DNA of 64,000 nt from Brachypterus glaber (GCA_958510825.1 OY294045.1:13257916-13321915), one strand, 5' to 3'; counted from the stretch's first letter, positions 22,855 to 33,263 are shown. Numbers and translations are program-made. Notes: generated by a model not told the origin, from the sequence alone.

Positions 22855-23885
22855 TGTAAACATGCTAAGCATGTTCTTAAAAGGTGTACTGCTGTAGTAG
22901 CATAAGTGCTTCTACTCTAAACATTCTTAGCATGACTAGAGTATTTTGCTAAGGACATTTCCAATACATATTCTTAAAATATTCAAATGGGAATATTTTT
23001 AGAATAATGCTATAGTGCACATACTAAGCATGATTAGAGTATTTTGCTAAGAATATTCCCAAATACATATTCTTAAAATATTGTAATGGGAATGTTTTAG
23101 AATAGTAATATGGAGTCTATATTATTTTAATTTTATTAGGTTAGAGTTACAAATATTCTTAAAATTGTTGTTAATATCATAAGTTTTACCCTTAAGTAGT
23201 AGAAATTGATGTATTTTTAGACATAAAGTAATTTTATATAGTTTTAGACAGAAAAATAAAATTATTATTTTTTGAAATGATAATTATGTGCTATTTTTTT
23301 CTCTAAACATCGGAGTTTTGAGTGGTGCATGATTTTTATGTCTGGTAGAAAGTTAGCTTTCACAGTAAAACTGCATATTGCATATAAATCTTACCTGAAT
23401 GATGCTATCTAAAGATTTTTATATACTTTAATTATAAGGTTTATCACAAAGACGTAAAAATTTTCGCCATGTCCAAATTCATGATATCACTCCATAAAAA
23501 GGATCGAGTATCATAAAATATATTTGAAAGAAAGAGAAAAACTACATTAATGTAGAAATCTGAAACACCTACCTACTTTGTTTGCGCATGCGCAATATTC
23601 AATATTATTATTTAAATGCATGAAATAAGAATATTTTAAGAAGCATGATAATAATATTCTTAAAAGTACATGTACCTACTTCTAAGAACATTCTTAATAT
23701 GCTTCTTTAAACATTCTTATTTGATGCAGAGGCGTATAAGAAGCTTCTTAGGTACTCCCAGCACGATTAAAACAGTAAGCTTTGCATTTATTTAATCGTT
23801 CTTAGAATATCCTGAGCAAAATAGCTGAGCTTCTAAAAAGCATGCTGTCCTTCCTGCTATTTATTTTAAGAATCTTCTTAGAAGG
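22855..23885. mobile_element. Block dense in TTCTTA/TAAGAA motifs, probable non-autonomous element
   Basis: ATTCTTA, TTCTTAGAA, TTCTTAAAA and their complements recur dozens of times, clustered at 22835-23110 and 23630-23885. A direct repeat of about 80 bp (GATTAGAGTATTTTGCTAAG, then ATACATATTCTTAAAATATT) occupies 22930-23008 and 23026-23105. Possible ends: CACTGATAACATACTTCAGT near 22784 and CGCTATCAGGG near 23890-23902, weakly inverted. No transposase frame is seen. Confidence 0.5.
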
Positions 23886-24265
23886 TTTTTGCGCTATCAG
23901 GGAATCTCTAGTACCTGCCAATATGTGTTATTAATTGTATATCACTAAGCCGCACTCATTTTTTATATTGAGCAATTTTTCTCTAACCACTTAACTGGTA
24001 TACGGAGAAGAAAAATAACAGCCCCGTTTTCGTATCGCGTGCATTCAGATTATTTGAAACAAAATGTATTCCAAATTAATTTCAGACCCTAATTAGTGTA
24101 ATCAAGTATATAATTAAACAGACCTTAGAATTATTTTCTTTCATAATTATTTTAAATAACCGCATTTTTATGAATTTTAATTACTTTTTATAAAAACCTA
24201 CAATTTTAATCTAAATTATAGTCTTTGTAGGTTTATTTTATTTATAAAAGCCTAACATTTAAAAG

Positions 24266-24546
24266 ATTGTTGTTTGTTTGTTTGTTTCTTTAACCTCGTA
24301 CTATTCTACTTAATTAAGCATCCCCTAAGTCCAGGACTTGTGTGAGCTAGTAGTAGAGAGAACCACCGGCTTATACTACCTTTCGAACCAGTTTTTATAG
24401 GGAGTGTCCGCTTAACCTATGCCTTCGTCAAATTTAAATTATTAATTAATTGAAAAAGGCAAATCGGGGTCAGTGAGAATCGAACTAACGCTAGTTGTAG
24501 TAGACTTGTCATGTACAGACGGGGTGACCACTACACCAATCCTCCC
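24266..24546 (-). mobile_element. tRNA-derived SINE with AAAC tail
   Basis: Read on the minus strand, the 5' end GGGAGGATTGG carries an A box (TGGTGTAGTGG) and, about 41 nt later, a B-box-like AGTTCGATTCT, both polymerase III promoter elements. The spacing exceeds that of a normal tRNA, and the sequence between cannot form an ordinary anticodon arm, so this is a SINE head and not a tRNA gene. A body of about 190 bp follows and ends in repeated AAAC units (24270-24287). I found no clear target duplication. Confidence 0.7.
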
Positions 24547-24585
24547 ATGTTTTATAGTGGCAAATAGATTAAAAAATATATATTT

Positions 24586-25066
24586 TTCTATTTTGCGACT
24601 CTTATAAGCTTATAATCACACGCATTTTGTGTGTTTTTATGGGTCCATAAGAGGTCTCTGCATTTTTTTCTTTTGGGTTGGCAACAGACAAAACCTTATC
24701 GCTTGACGTTTTCCGTGCAAATGTCAAATGTCGCCTTAAAGTTTAATTTTCTACAAAATTTTGTATTCAGGTTACTTTTTACCGTGTTAAAATTGTGGCT
24801 TGGTTACTTGCAGTGAAAAAGACATTACTATAAAATATATCAAAATGTTATTTGTTCTTAGAATTTTAAACATGGCGAAAACTGTAATGCTAACCCAAAA
24901 AAAAATCCCTATAAAATTTTGAATCAAATAGAAAAAATTGTATAAACCACTCGTTTCATAACACGTTTTTAGCACACTTGTACTTTAGAAAACCCGCCGC
25001 AAGCGGCTCGTTTTCTAAACTTATAACGTATGTTATAAAACTAGTACTTTAATATACTATTACGTA
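24586..25066 (+). repeat. Dispersed element family A, copy 1
   Basis: Shares with 41996-42645, 28090-28490 (inverted) and 59425-59760 a common order of blocks: CGACTCTTATAAGCTTATAA, GTCCATAAGAGG, TTTTGGGTTGGCAACAG, GACGTTTTCCGTGCAAATGT, GTTAAAATTGTGGCTTGGTT, and a right end GTACTTTAATATACTAT. The frames at 24631-24816 and 42068-42274 are the same repeat read at two copies and carry no known domain. Confidence 0.8.
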
Positions 25067-25084
25067 TTATACATTAATCCATCC

Positions 25085-25314
25085 AAACGGCTGGAATCAT
25101 GGCAACACTGTTTCAGATTAATCCCTGAAGATGTCTCTAGTAGTAAGAGACGAAACGTCGGAAAGTGAAAATCCATTAACACGGTCTAAACCCGAAAGTG
25201 AAAGTTCTTTATACTGTTTTTTGTGTTTTTTTTTTTCAAAAAAATATTATCACCAGAAAATAGCACTTTAAAAATCTAAAGCAATTTTATTTGTATTCTT
25301 TGAACATAAATAAA

Positions 25315-25367
<53 letters not shown>

Positions 25368-25440
25368 TTTCACTATATCTTTTTTCTTTCTATATAAAAA
25401 AAATATTTTTTATAATTTCTAAGGTAGAAAGACCTCTTAA
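25085..25440 (+). repeat. Relative of the 10.7-10.97 kb foldback arm, with AAT microsatellite
   Basis: CAAACGGCTGGAATCATGGC, TTTTTTTTTCAAAAAAA, TTGTATTCTTTGAACATAAA and GGTAGAAAGACC parallel 10740-10965. About 100 bp, containing a CTGAAGATG...GAAACGTC motif (25128-25160), is inserted relative to that copy. The AAT array is at 25315-25364. Confidence 0.65.
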
Positions 25441-26580
25441 GACAACTTCTGATATGTAAATTTAAGAAAAGGGTTAAGTTTATGGTAATTCATTAAAAAA
25501 AGTACTACCTTGATTTTACTATTTAAATAAATTTACTACACGGCTTTTTTATATTAATGGGAAGGTATATCTATAATTCTTTCAGTATTATTATACTATT
25601 CACAGCGCCTGCGCTAGAATAGTATTATACAGTAGTTTCGAATTTACCGAAATTGCAACGTTTCTAGACAAAAAATTCTTGGATACAAATGTGTTTCATG
25701 TAAAAATAAGAAACTTTGAAAATGGTCTGTCCGTCTGTCCGTCTGATGTCACTTTTTTGTAAACACGATAACTCAAGAAGCAATAATCCGATCGACTCCA
25801 AATTTTCAGGAAAAATCAAGTTTCTATAAGGGGAAGATCCCTATTGTTCTTCAAAATAATCCCCCCAAAAACAAAAACAAAAACAAAAACAAAAAAACAA
25901 AAGTTATGTACTTGAAAAAAATTAAAAAAAAAATCACTTTCAAAAAAAAATTGTTTCAAATTTTTTAAATTAAAACAGTGTATGTGATTGGTGGAAACCT
26001 TAAAATTACAACTTTATTGGTAAATACCTTAAAAATAAATTTAGGTTTAAAATTGGGTACACCACTGAGAAAAATCGAAAAAATATACTATCTATTTAAC
26101 ATAAATCTAGTACATGTGATTATATTCTTTAGAACATCTAAATTTTTCTAACAAATATACCTAATCAGTTTCCCAACATTAGTTATTTAGTATAAATAGT
26201 TATTTTAATAAGGCTAATTAATATAATTATATTATAATAGCCCCAAATATATGTAATGAAATAATTTATTTATTAAACATTAGTAAATTTTATAATAAAT
26301 AGAACAAACTTAATAAAAAAATAATTGGTCTGTCTATTCATGACAGTTAAAATAAGTGTTTAATACATTTTATTATTCATGATTAAATTGTTATATGCAA
26401 AAATTGACAGTTTATTTGTTTTTATTATTACTGAACCAAACAAAAACATCACTATAAAATTATATAGTAAAACGGTTTAACCAACCTTTAAACCCAAAAA
26501 AAAACAAACAAAAAAAAAATAAAAATTAAAAACTAAGCGTTTGTAAATACCGATTATACGTTAAAATACCAAACAAAAAT
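25441..26580. other. No gene seen; short hairpin and (CAAAAA)n
   Basis: An imperfect hairpin, GTATTATTATACTATTC with its complement around GCGCCTGCGC, spans 25587-25632. A run of CAAAAA units lies at 25867-25905. GTCTGTCCGTCTGTCCGTCT at 25729-25748 is a short tandem repeat. Confidence 0.45.
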
Positions 26581-26589
26581 CCAAATCAA

Positions 26590-26700
26590 AGCAATCCGCG
26601 GATATGCGGCCATTTCGCGAATAAAACGCGAATCGAATGCCTTTGCGCACGCGTCCGCACACCCTCCGCGTTGCCATGGAAACCGCGCTGTGCGGGAGTC
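26590..26700. promoter_or_regulatory. CpG-dense block with an RFX X-box motif
   Basis: In a window of roughly one-quarter GC or slightly more, this 110-bp block is GC-rich and contains about 17 CpG dinucleotides. GTTGCCATGGAAAC at 26670-26683 fits the X-box consensus RYYNYY-N2-RRNRAC bound by RFX factors, which in animals control ciliary genes. No exon is recognised nearby, although the sequence downstream to 26840 includes a short ATGGCGG segment. The block could be a promoter of a gene whose exons lie outside, or a fragment of a GC-rich element. Confidence 0.4.
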
Positions 26701-27111
26701 ATTCAAAAAAATTAGGGGGTGAACGAATTATAACAAAAAACCGCTACCCCACACGCATTCACGTATGATCCCATTGTATTATATTATATATTCGTTTACA
26801 AGCATATGTTTGTAGACCAAACAAGTAAAATGGCGGAATTAACATGTCCTTGATGCATTTATATGCGTAGTTAGTTAATAAACAACTAATACATAGATAC
26901 GAAGTAATAAAAAAATACTTTCTTGTTATATCTTATATTATTTTCTCAATAAAAAATAGTTTTTTTTTTGGAAAAGTATAATTTTTAAGAAGATGTTCAT
27001 ATAAATTTTTATTAAAAGAAGGATAAATCAGTACTTTTTTAATAAGTCCCAGAAAAAAATAAAAAAAATACAATCATTACCAAACCACGTAACATTACTA
27101 TGTGATTAAGC

Positions 27112-27306
27112 CAACGAACTAATAACTATTCTTTCTAGAATAGGTATACCGTTAAAATAAAGTATTGCCAACATCTCGGTTTGTTTGTAAACAAATAGTA
27201 GGTATATTCAGGCCTGGACCATATCAATTACCAGTAACTGGTATTGTTGTCTCTGTTAGAACAAAGATGTGCGAGTAAGACAGACGAATGTTTATGTTGC
27301 CGACGA
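27112..27306 (+). mobile_element. Truncated copy of the 3946-4190 hAT-like MITE
   Basis: Begins with the full TIR CAACGAACTAATAACTATTC. It matches the other copy through AATAGTAGGTATATTCAGGC, ACCAGTAACTGGTATTGTTG and AAGACAGACGAATGTTTATG, then diverges at 27306 before the right TIR. Confidence 0.85.
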
Positions 27307-27441
27307 TTTTGGTGAGCACAACAATTTGTCTTGTTGTTTTTACCAAATTTCTGGTCACCAGATCTTTTATTTTTTTTTTCTAAAAAATATAGCATACTTT
27401 CTACACTACAAATTATAGTAGAATACTAGTATTTTATTTAA

Positions 27442-27678
27442 ACTTTTCGGGACGGGAAAAGATTGGCAGCAGATTTACTTTGTCCAATCTCTGCTTTTTA
27501 ATGAAGATTATGGTGTTAACACTAATTAGTGCTAAAGGGATTTTTTTCGCAACGTATCAAGGAAAAGGGGCTGTTGTTGAAATCAGAGGAACATCAAATG
27601 AGTTACAACTCGATTCGTTTTCCGTCTGACTGGAAAGAAACATTTATGCAACTCCGGTCGTTTTCCGTCCCGAAAAGG
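27442..27678 (+). mobile_element. piggyBac-type MITE, copy 1 (237 bp)
   Basis: Ends ACTTTTCGGGACGGGAAA and TTTCCGTCCCGAAAAGG are inverted repeats. The left flank is TTAA (27438-27441) and the right is CTAA (27679-27682), a mutated TTAA. TTAA duplications are the hallmark of piggyBac insertion. The body is the reverse complement of 27832-28068 at high identity. Confidence 0.8.
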
Positions 27679-27831
27679 CTAAATGAAGAAAAATACTTTA
27701 ACAATCATAACCAAAAATTTAGCAATCATTAAAAAAACTTCAGCAAATTGGACATCAGCGACTTTTTCCTATTTATATATAGGAATTATTATCAATTGTA
27801 TGTTAAAAGTATTGCTATATGGTTTAATTAA

Positions 27832-28068
27832 CCTTTTCGGGACGGGAAATGAGCGGAGTTGCATAAATGTTTCTTTCCAGTCAGACGGAAAACGAATCGA
27901 GTTGCAACACGTTTCATGTTCCTCGGATTTTAGCAACAGCTTCTTTTCCTTGATACGTTGCGAAAAAAATCCATTCAGCACTAATTAGTGCAAACACCAT
28001 AATCTTCATTAAAAAGCAGAGATTGGATAAAGTAAATATGCTGCCAATATTTTCCCGTCCCGAAAAGG
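27832..28068 (-). mobile_element. piggyBac-type MITE, copy 2 (237 bp)
   Basis: CCTTTTCGGGACGGGAAA and TTTCCCGTCCCGAAAAGG form the TIRs. Perfect TTAA flanks both sides (27828-27831 and 28069-28072). Same length as copy 1 but opposite orientation, so together with the 153-bp spacer they can fold into one long hairpin. Open frames at 27529-27732, 27683-27988 and 27769-27981 are reflections of each other and not genes. Confidence 0.88.
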
Positions 28069-28089
28069 TTAATGCATTATAATGGAAAC

Positions 28090-28490
28090 ATAGTATATTA
28101 AAGTACTAGTTTCATAGTTTCATAAAAAAAAACTTACATGTAAATTGATGACCGATTTAGGGATTTTTGTTTTGGGTTGCCATTACAATTTTCGTAATGT
28201 TTGAAACTTATGGAACAAACGATATTTTGATATCTTTTATAGTCAGCTCTTCTCTTTTTCACTGCAAGTAACCAAGTAACAATTTTAACACGGTAAAAAT
28301 TAACACAATTTCGTAGAAAACTAAATTTAAAAGCGGTGTTGACATTTGCAAGGAAAACGCCAAGCAATATTTTTTTGTCCAGTCTTGCCAACACAAAAGA
28401 AAAAAAGTACTAACCTCTTATAAGCCTATAAGAACAAGCAAAATGCGTTTAATTATGAGCTTATAAGAGTCGCATAATATAAAAAGATTT
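28090..28490 (-). repeat. Dispersed element family A, copy 2
   Basis: Reverse complement of the family at 24586-25066. AGTATATTAAAGTACTAGTT is at one end, then ACTTACATGTAAATTGATGA, CACTGCAAGTAACCAAGTAA and GCCTATAAGAAC, reaching AGCTTATAAGAGTCGCA at the other end. Confidence 0.8.
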
Positions 28491-28588
28491 TAATAGAAAC
28501 ATCACATAACAGAAAATGGTAACAACGTGTAACACTGTACAATACTGTGTAACTGTATAAACTACACAGCATATAGGTAAAATTATTA

Positions 28589-28736
28589 AGGCATATCCAC
28601 AGCCTCGCATAACACGCATAGTACATAAGAATGCGATACCGTGATTGGCTTACAAGATACATGACAGCACATCAAGCCTATCACGGCATCGCATTCTTAT
28701 GTACTATACGTGTTGTGCGAGGCTGTGGATATGCCC
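28589..28736. mobile_element. 148-bp palindromic MITE with TTA duplication
   Basis: The arms of about 65 bp pair almost perfectly: GGCATATCCACAGCCTCGCA, then CGCATAGTACATAAGAATGC, GATACCGTGATTGGCTT and complements. TTA lies immediately outside both ends (28586-28588 and 28737-28739), consistent with the TWA duplications of PIF/Harbinger elements. The family recurs at 45353-45468 and 48914-49029. Confidence 0.8.
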
Positions 28737-29175
28737 TTAGTTGTAGTAATTTAAAGTAACGTAACATAAAAAGCTTGTATATTTTATTCAAAAGTATAAA
28801 TAAGATTTTTTTACACAAGATAGGTACGCCTTTTTTAAATTGAATGCTCCAATTAAATAAAATACATTCAAAGGTAATGTAAAAATTCAACTCGACGTAG
28901 TTATTTGAAAGATTTCAAGTATGTCGTAATATAAAAAGCGTAGCTCGTTAGGTTAGATTTACTTTTTTCTTTTTTTCATTCCCCTCCGGATTTTTCCGGG
29001 GTAAACTTCAATATTATGACTAACGATTTATCAATCTCTCAATCTCATATGAAGTAAGATGGGTGTACCCAAGGAAACTTACCCGCGAATATAGGCAAAT
29101 ATAGCTATTTTCCTAACAAGTGTACAAATAGGCTCTTTTCCGCATTAGATTGCGTAGAGGAGTTCAGGCAAGTAA

Positions 29176-29475
29176 TTTTGACCAAAAATAAAATTACAAA
29201 AAAGTTATACAGAAAAATGTTTTGGACAAAAAACTGTTAAGGCCCCCGTTTCGCACGTCCCTGGTTAAAATAAGTTCATGGAAATAACATTCGAAGATGG
29301 GCCTTATTAAGATTAGTTCACGTGCAAAATATCGTTGGTATATCCTAATGGGTTCCCGAGTTATTAAATAAAAAAATTTTAGCCACTTTCAAGGGGGTGT
29401 AGCTCCCTTACCACGCATTTTTAGACATATGTTTATAGGAACTTTTTGTCATATTTTCTGATGTAGAATGTCCCC
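29176..29475 (+). repeat. Half-copy of the 1873-2985 foldback
   Basis: Matches the right arm of that element: AAAATTACAAAAAAGTTA, CCCGTTTCGCACGTCCCTGG, TGGGCCTTATTAAGATTAGT, GGGTTCCCGAGTTATTAAAT and GTAGCTCCCTTACCACGC, breaking off near AGAATGTCCCCTTAATA. Confidence 0.8.
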
Positions 29476-30073
29476 TTAATATTTATTAAAAAAATTAATT
29501 ATTTTAACGATTTACCATGAATTTAATTAAAAATTCTTTATTTAGGCAAAAAATTTTAACTTTGGTAAGGTATTAACTAATAATTTTTTTTAGGTAAAGA
29601 AGATATATCAGATAAGTATTATTTTAAACGCAATACCTTACCAGCGCATATATAAATAGGTGCGCCTGATAAGAACATTTTAATTTTATTTTCAGTTTTA
29701 GATTTTTTATCGATATAAATAATCATTGAGGCGAAATGGCTCAAATTAGTAATACTGTAAATAGGTTTAGTTATAGTTTATATTTTTTATATTTAATCTT
29801 TTTTCAAACTTTGTCGTTTAAATAGGTTTCTGTATCTGTTGGAAAAATATATAAAATAAATTAATTAATTAATGACAATTGTCGTACCCAAAACTATGGA
29901 TAAACCCATATGAAGTAAGATGTATACGGTTGAAAAGGCGCCGTTCCTTTTTTAATCATTTTTCCTTTTTCTTTTTTCGCTTACGAATGGAAAATGAAAA
30001 TCTCATATATTTGATATTGGATAAAATTAAAATCTCAAATGCTTTTTATAAATTTATACTGAAAATATATATA

Positions 30074-30907
30074 CAGTGCGTGCATTAAGTCTGGAATCAC
30101 CCGATTAACTTTTTAGTTACAAGTAAAACACAAAAACCCTCGGATAGGTCGATTTTTATTTTTAATTTTGCAAATTATGGTGTAATAAAAGTTATTAAAA
30201 TTTGCACCCCCTTGCACCCTCACGCCCCAACTTTTTTTTTTCAAATAGCAACCTACCCCTTGTGACACTTCGTTGGAAAGGTAATTTAATAAGCTTTTCA
30301 ACGGTGTATAATAAAGCCTAATTTGGTAAAGGGCTAATGATAAAATGCACAATTTAGTTTATTATAAAGACATGTAAAGTATAACTTTAGTTCACTATAA
30401 ACGTTCAAATTGATGTCCTTCAGCTATTTGACGCGATTAAAATCGATTAAATAGTAAACATAAAATTGGTCAATAAAAAGAAAAAAAATTGCATTTTTCA
30501 ACAGGGTATAAAATATTACAATAAGTTTAAAACAACCTTATTTAGATTCTCAGGAAGGTGCCAAGTAGGAAATAGGGCAACAATTACCATATTATGCGTA
30601 ATATTTCACACAAACAATGTTTAAATAAAACATGCGTTTTTTCATAGACCCTTTAACAAATTAGGCTTTATCATACACTGTTGGAAAGCTTATTAAATTA
30701 CCTTTCCAATGATGTATCACAAGGGGTAGGTTGCTATTTGAAAAAAAAAGTTGGGGGGTGAGGGTGCAAGGGGGTGCCAATTTTGATAACTTTTTTTAGA
30801 CCAAAATTTGCAGAATTAAAAATATAAATCGACCTGTCTGAGGATTTTTGTATTTTACTTGTAACTAAAAAGTTATTCGGGTGATTCCAGACTTAATGCA
30901 CGCACTG
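30074..30907. mobile_element. mariner/Tc1-like foldback element (834 bp)
   Basis: Outer ends CAGTGCGTGCATTAAGTCTG and its complement are flanked by TA on both sides (30072-30073 and 30908-30909), the Tc1/mariner target. The arms continue for about 270 bp in mirror order: GGTGATTCC/GGAATCACC, ACTTTTTAGTTACAAGTAAA, AGGTCGATTTTTATTTTTAA-like, GGGGTAGGTTGCTATTTGAA and AGCCTAATTTGGTAAAGGG-like. The loop (30360-30620) is AT-rich with no transposase frame, so the element is non-autonomous. Confidence 0.85.
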
Positions 30908-30971
30908 TATAATTGAGTTTATGTATTAGAGCCCCTAGTACTAATATAATCATGCAGCTTTGTGAACTAGA

Positions 30972-30972
30972 C

Positions 30973-31017
<45 letters not shown>
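30972..31017 (+). repeat. (AAT)n microsatellite
   Basis: About 15 AAT units without interruption. Confidence 0.95.
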
Positions 31018-31935
31018 TTCTTTTTACCAAGGTAATTTGCTGTTACGGACCATCCACAACAGAAATTACCATGGTAAAATAGGTAATATCCAATACGATG
31101 GTATCTAGTTATAATTTATTGTTTACTTTAGTATACAACGTCACGAGTATATTTTGTTTTTAAGAATTCATTCCATAATTTTCGAAAAAAACTATATTTA
31201 AGTTAAATAAATATTAATTAATATTTACTCTTAAGAGTTTACTCCAGTTAAATTATGCCGCTCTTTTGCAATATGTAGTTATTAATTATTTACAAAAAAA
31301 AAAACAGCACAATCTAGCACACGTAATAATTAAGGTGAAAGGTCAAAGGCCTTATTTTCGCAACATCATATATTCTCGTTTGGACTTTTTAAAGAATATA
31401 AATTATAAAATTTGGTTAAACCATTTAGTGCGTCGTTTATTTTTTATACTTACAAACTGTGGAAGACAAAAATTCAGGCAAAAAGAATCTGTTTAAAAGT
31501 AATAATAAAAAAATATAATTTTGTTTTCAGGGACTTTTGACTGAAAATAGATTAAAATTTGATTTACCACAACGTATTTTGTTCGAGATGACGAAAAGGT
31601 ATTTTCGCAATTTCGAATCAAGAAGGGCGTCATATTTCGACACAAGAGGTCTTATCAGTATTATTTTTTGGCTCAAGTTTTTTATTATTAGAGGGCCGAT
31701 CCCCCAAAACCGCTTTTTAATATTTTTTATATTGCAGCTGCAATACATTGTTCAATGTTAAAAATAAGCAAATGATTTCGTCCTTTTGTTTTTTAAAAAT
31801 ACGGGAAATCCTACTAACCAGGCAATTTTTTTTATTTTATTAGTTCAATTTAAGACATTTAATATAAATTTCAATGGAGCTCTCTACAACTAGAATTATG
31901 AAACAAAAGACGTCTACCCTATCTCTATCTCATTT

Positions 31936-32218
31936 GTGCTACACGTTCCAGCAAACCAAATAAATACTGTATATGTTTTTCATACAACAAATACAGTATT
32001 TATTTGGTTGGCCGGAAAGTGTAGCACTGATCGGCACGAACGAACATAGCTAATGTGAATCTGTAGAATAAGACAATTCTACTAAAATTTAGATGGCGCT
32101 AGTAAATTCTATAATAAAAATAATATAGTTACACTTTTCGCCCGGCCAAGTAAATATTGTATTTGTTCAACAAAGAACAAATACAGAATTTGTTTGGTTG
32201 GGTGGAAGTCGGAGTGTA
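31936..32218. repeat. Two related hairpins, possibly the ends of one element
   Basis: 31936-32027 is a 92-bp hairpin: GTGCTACAC/GTGTAGCAC, then CCAAATAAATACTGTA with its complement. 32130-32218 is a second: TACACTTTTCGCCCGGCCAA with its complement-like partner and AATATTGTATTTGTTC. Both contain the AACAAATACAGWATTTRTTT core. They could be two copies of a mini-element or the terminal structures of a 283-bp element. Confidence 0.65.
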
Positions 32219-32569
32219 TGTATGTCTTCTATCCTTTTTGGGTAGAACTTTTGTCCCTGTCTAATCTAACGGGAGAAATCGCCATTAGTTTAATTTAAGA
32301 CATTTAGTATCGAAAAAAATCGTTTTTTGTCTGTTGGTTTATTGGTCTACCCAGAAAAGGTTCTAAGCTAAGATTCAATTACATTTTAAGTTAGTTAGGA
32401 CCACATCTTTTTTTATCAGAAGCTCTCGATACTAAAATTATTTGTGGTCAGAGTCAGGGTGGGACAAGAAAAAGGGAGTGAATCTAATATGTTTTGCATT
32501 AGCTCGCTTAATATTAAAAACAAATTTGCCTATAAAGTTGTTTTCCAATGTTAAACATTATCATATACG

Positions 32570-32636
32570 TAAGTCTATGGAAATAAAATTTATTATTATT
32601 ATTATTTATTATTATTATCATTATTATTATTATTAA
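32570..32636 (+). repeat. 3' tail of a second ATT-tailed retrotransposon copy
   Basis: AAGTCTATGGAAATAAA is shared with 3765-3781 just before the ATT tail of the reverse transcriptase remnant, and is again followed by imperfect ATT units (32588-32635). How far the copy extends upstream could not be fixed. The minus-strand frame at 32514-32858 crosses this tail; its upstream part contains GWLLFRDDPYVRPQLVKAKG, which I do not recognise. Confidence 0.55.
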
Positions 32637-33188
32637 AGACAGAACACGAACACGAAAGTATTTTCCTTTTGCTTTAACTAGTTGCGGTCGGACATAAGGA
32701 TCGTCCCTAAATAGCAGCCACCCCTCTATCGTATTTGTGGATTTTAAATTTTCGTGTGTTCGTTTTGGCCTCGACGTTCGCTTATTTCGAAGGAAACTAT
32801 AGCCGATTTTTCGGGTCATACCGTAGGTAACCGAGCAGTCATTATCCATTAATCCCACTATTAAATTATTAATTTTTTTCAGTTTCAGTTTTTTTCAGTT
32901 TTTTTTTTGCAGAAATGTACTGAACACAGTTGCCTTTTAGTAGTTACTGGTTAGTTAGTTTACTGTCATAATCTAATTAATAATGCACAGCTAGCCTTAA
33001 AAAATTTAAATGAAAAGTCAAATCACCCCGGTTTTTTTGAATTTAGGTTGTTTTTGGGACATTTCCAAACAGTTTTTGACAAAAATTGAAATCGCTCACG
33101 AAGCCGTTTTTAAATAAAGTAATTCTTCTTCTTCTTCTTCAAGTTTTTCCTGACATCACAATACGGAGTTTTTTCTATGACACACTCT

Positions 33189-33263
33189 TTAACATAGCCT
33201 ACTTTGTTAATGTCCAAAATTACGGTCGTCTTATTTTAGACATTAATAAAGTAGGCGTGTTAA
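33189..33263. repeat. 75-bp inverted repeat (hairpin)
   Basis: TTAACATAGCCTACTTTGTT and onward to TCCAAAAT (33189-33220) is mirrored at 33232-33263 by ATTTTAGACATTAATAAAGT and onward to GTTAA, with an 11-bp loop. Arms of 32 bp with four or five mismatches. Confidence 0.75.

Noticed and set aside
27529..27988. Overlapping frames with similar proteins on both strands near 27.5-28.0 kb
   Set aside because: They are the two inverted copies of a 237-bp MITE read in opposite directions.
29649..29820. TATATAAATAGG followed by TTCAGTT and an ATG as a core promoter with a short exon
   Set aside because: TATA-to-initiator distance is about 43 bp instead of about 30, and the frame ends after 29 codons; too weak.
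32514..32858. 114-codon minus-strand frame as a host exon
   Set aside because: Its C-terminal third is encoded by the ATT repeat tail of a retrotransposon. The N-terminal part (MTRKIGYSFLRNKRTSRPKR) is unrecognised and has no clear splice sites, so I do not call it.
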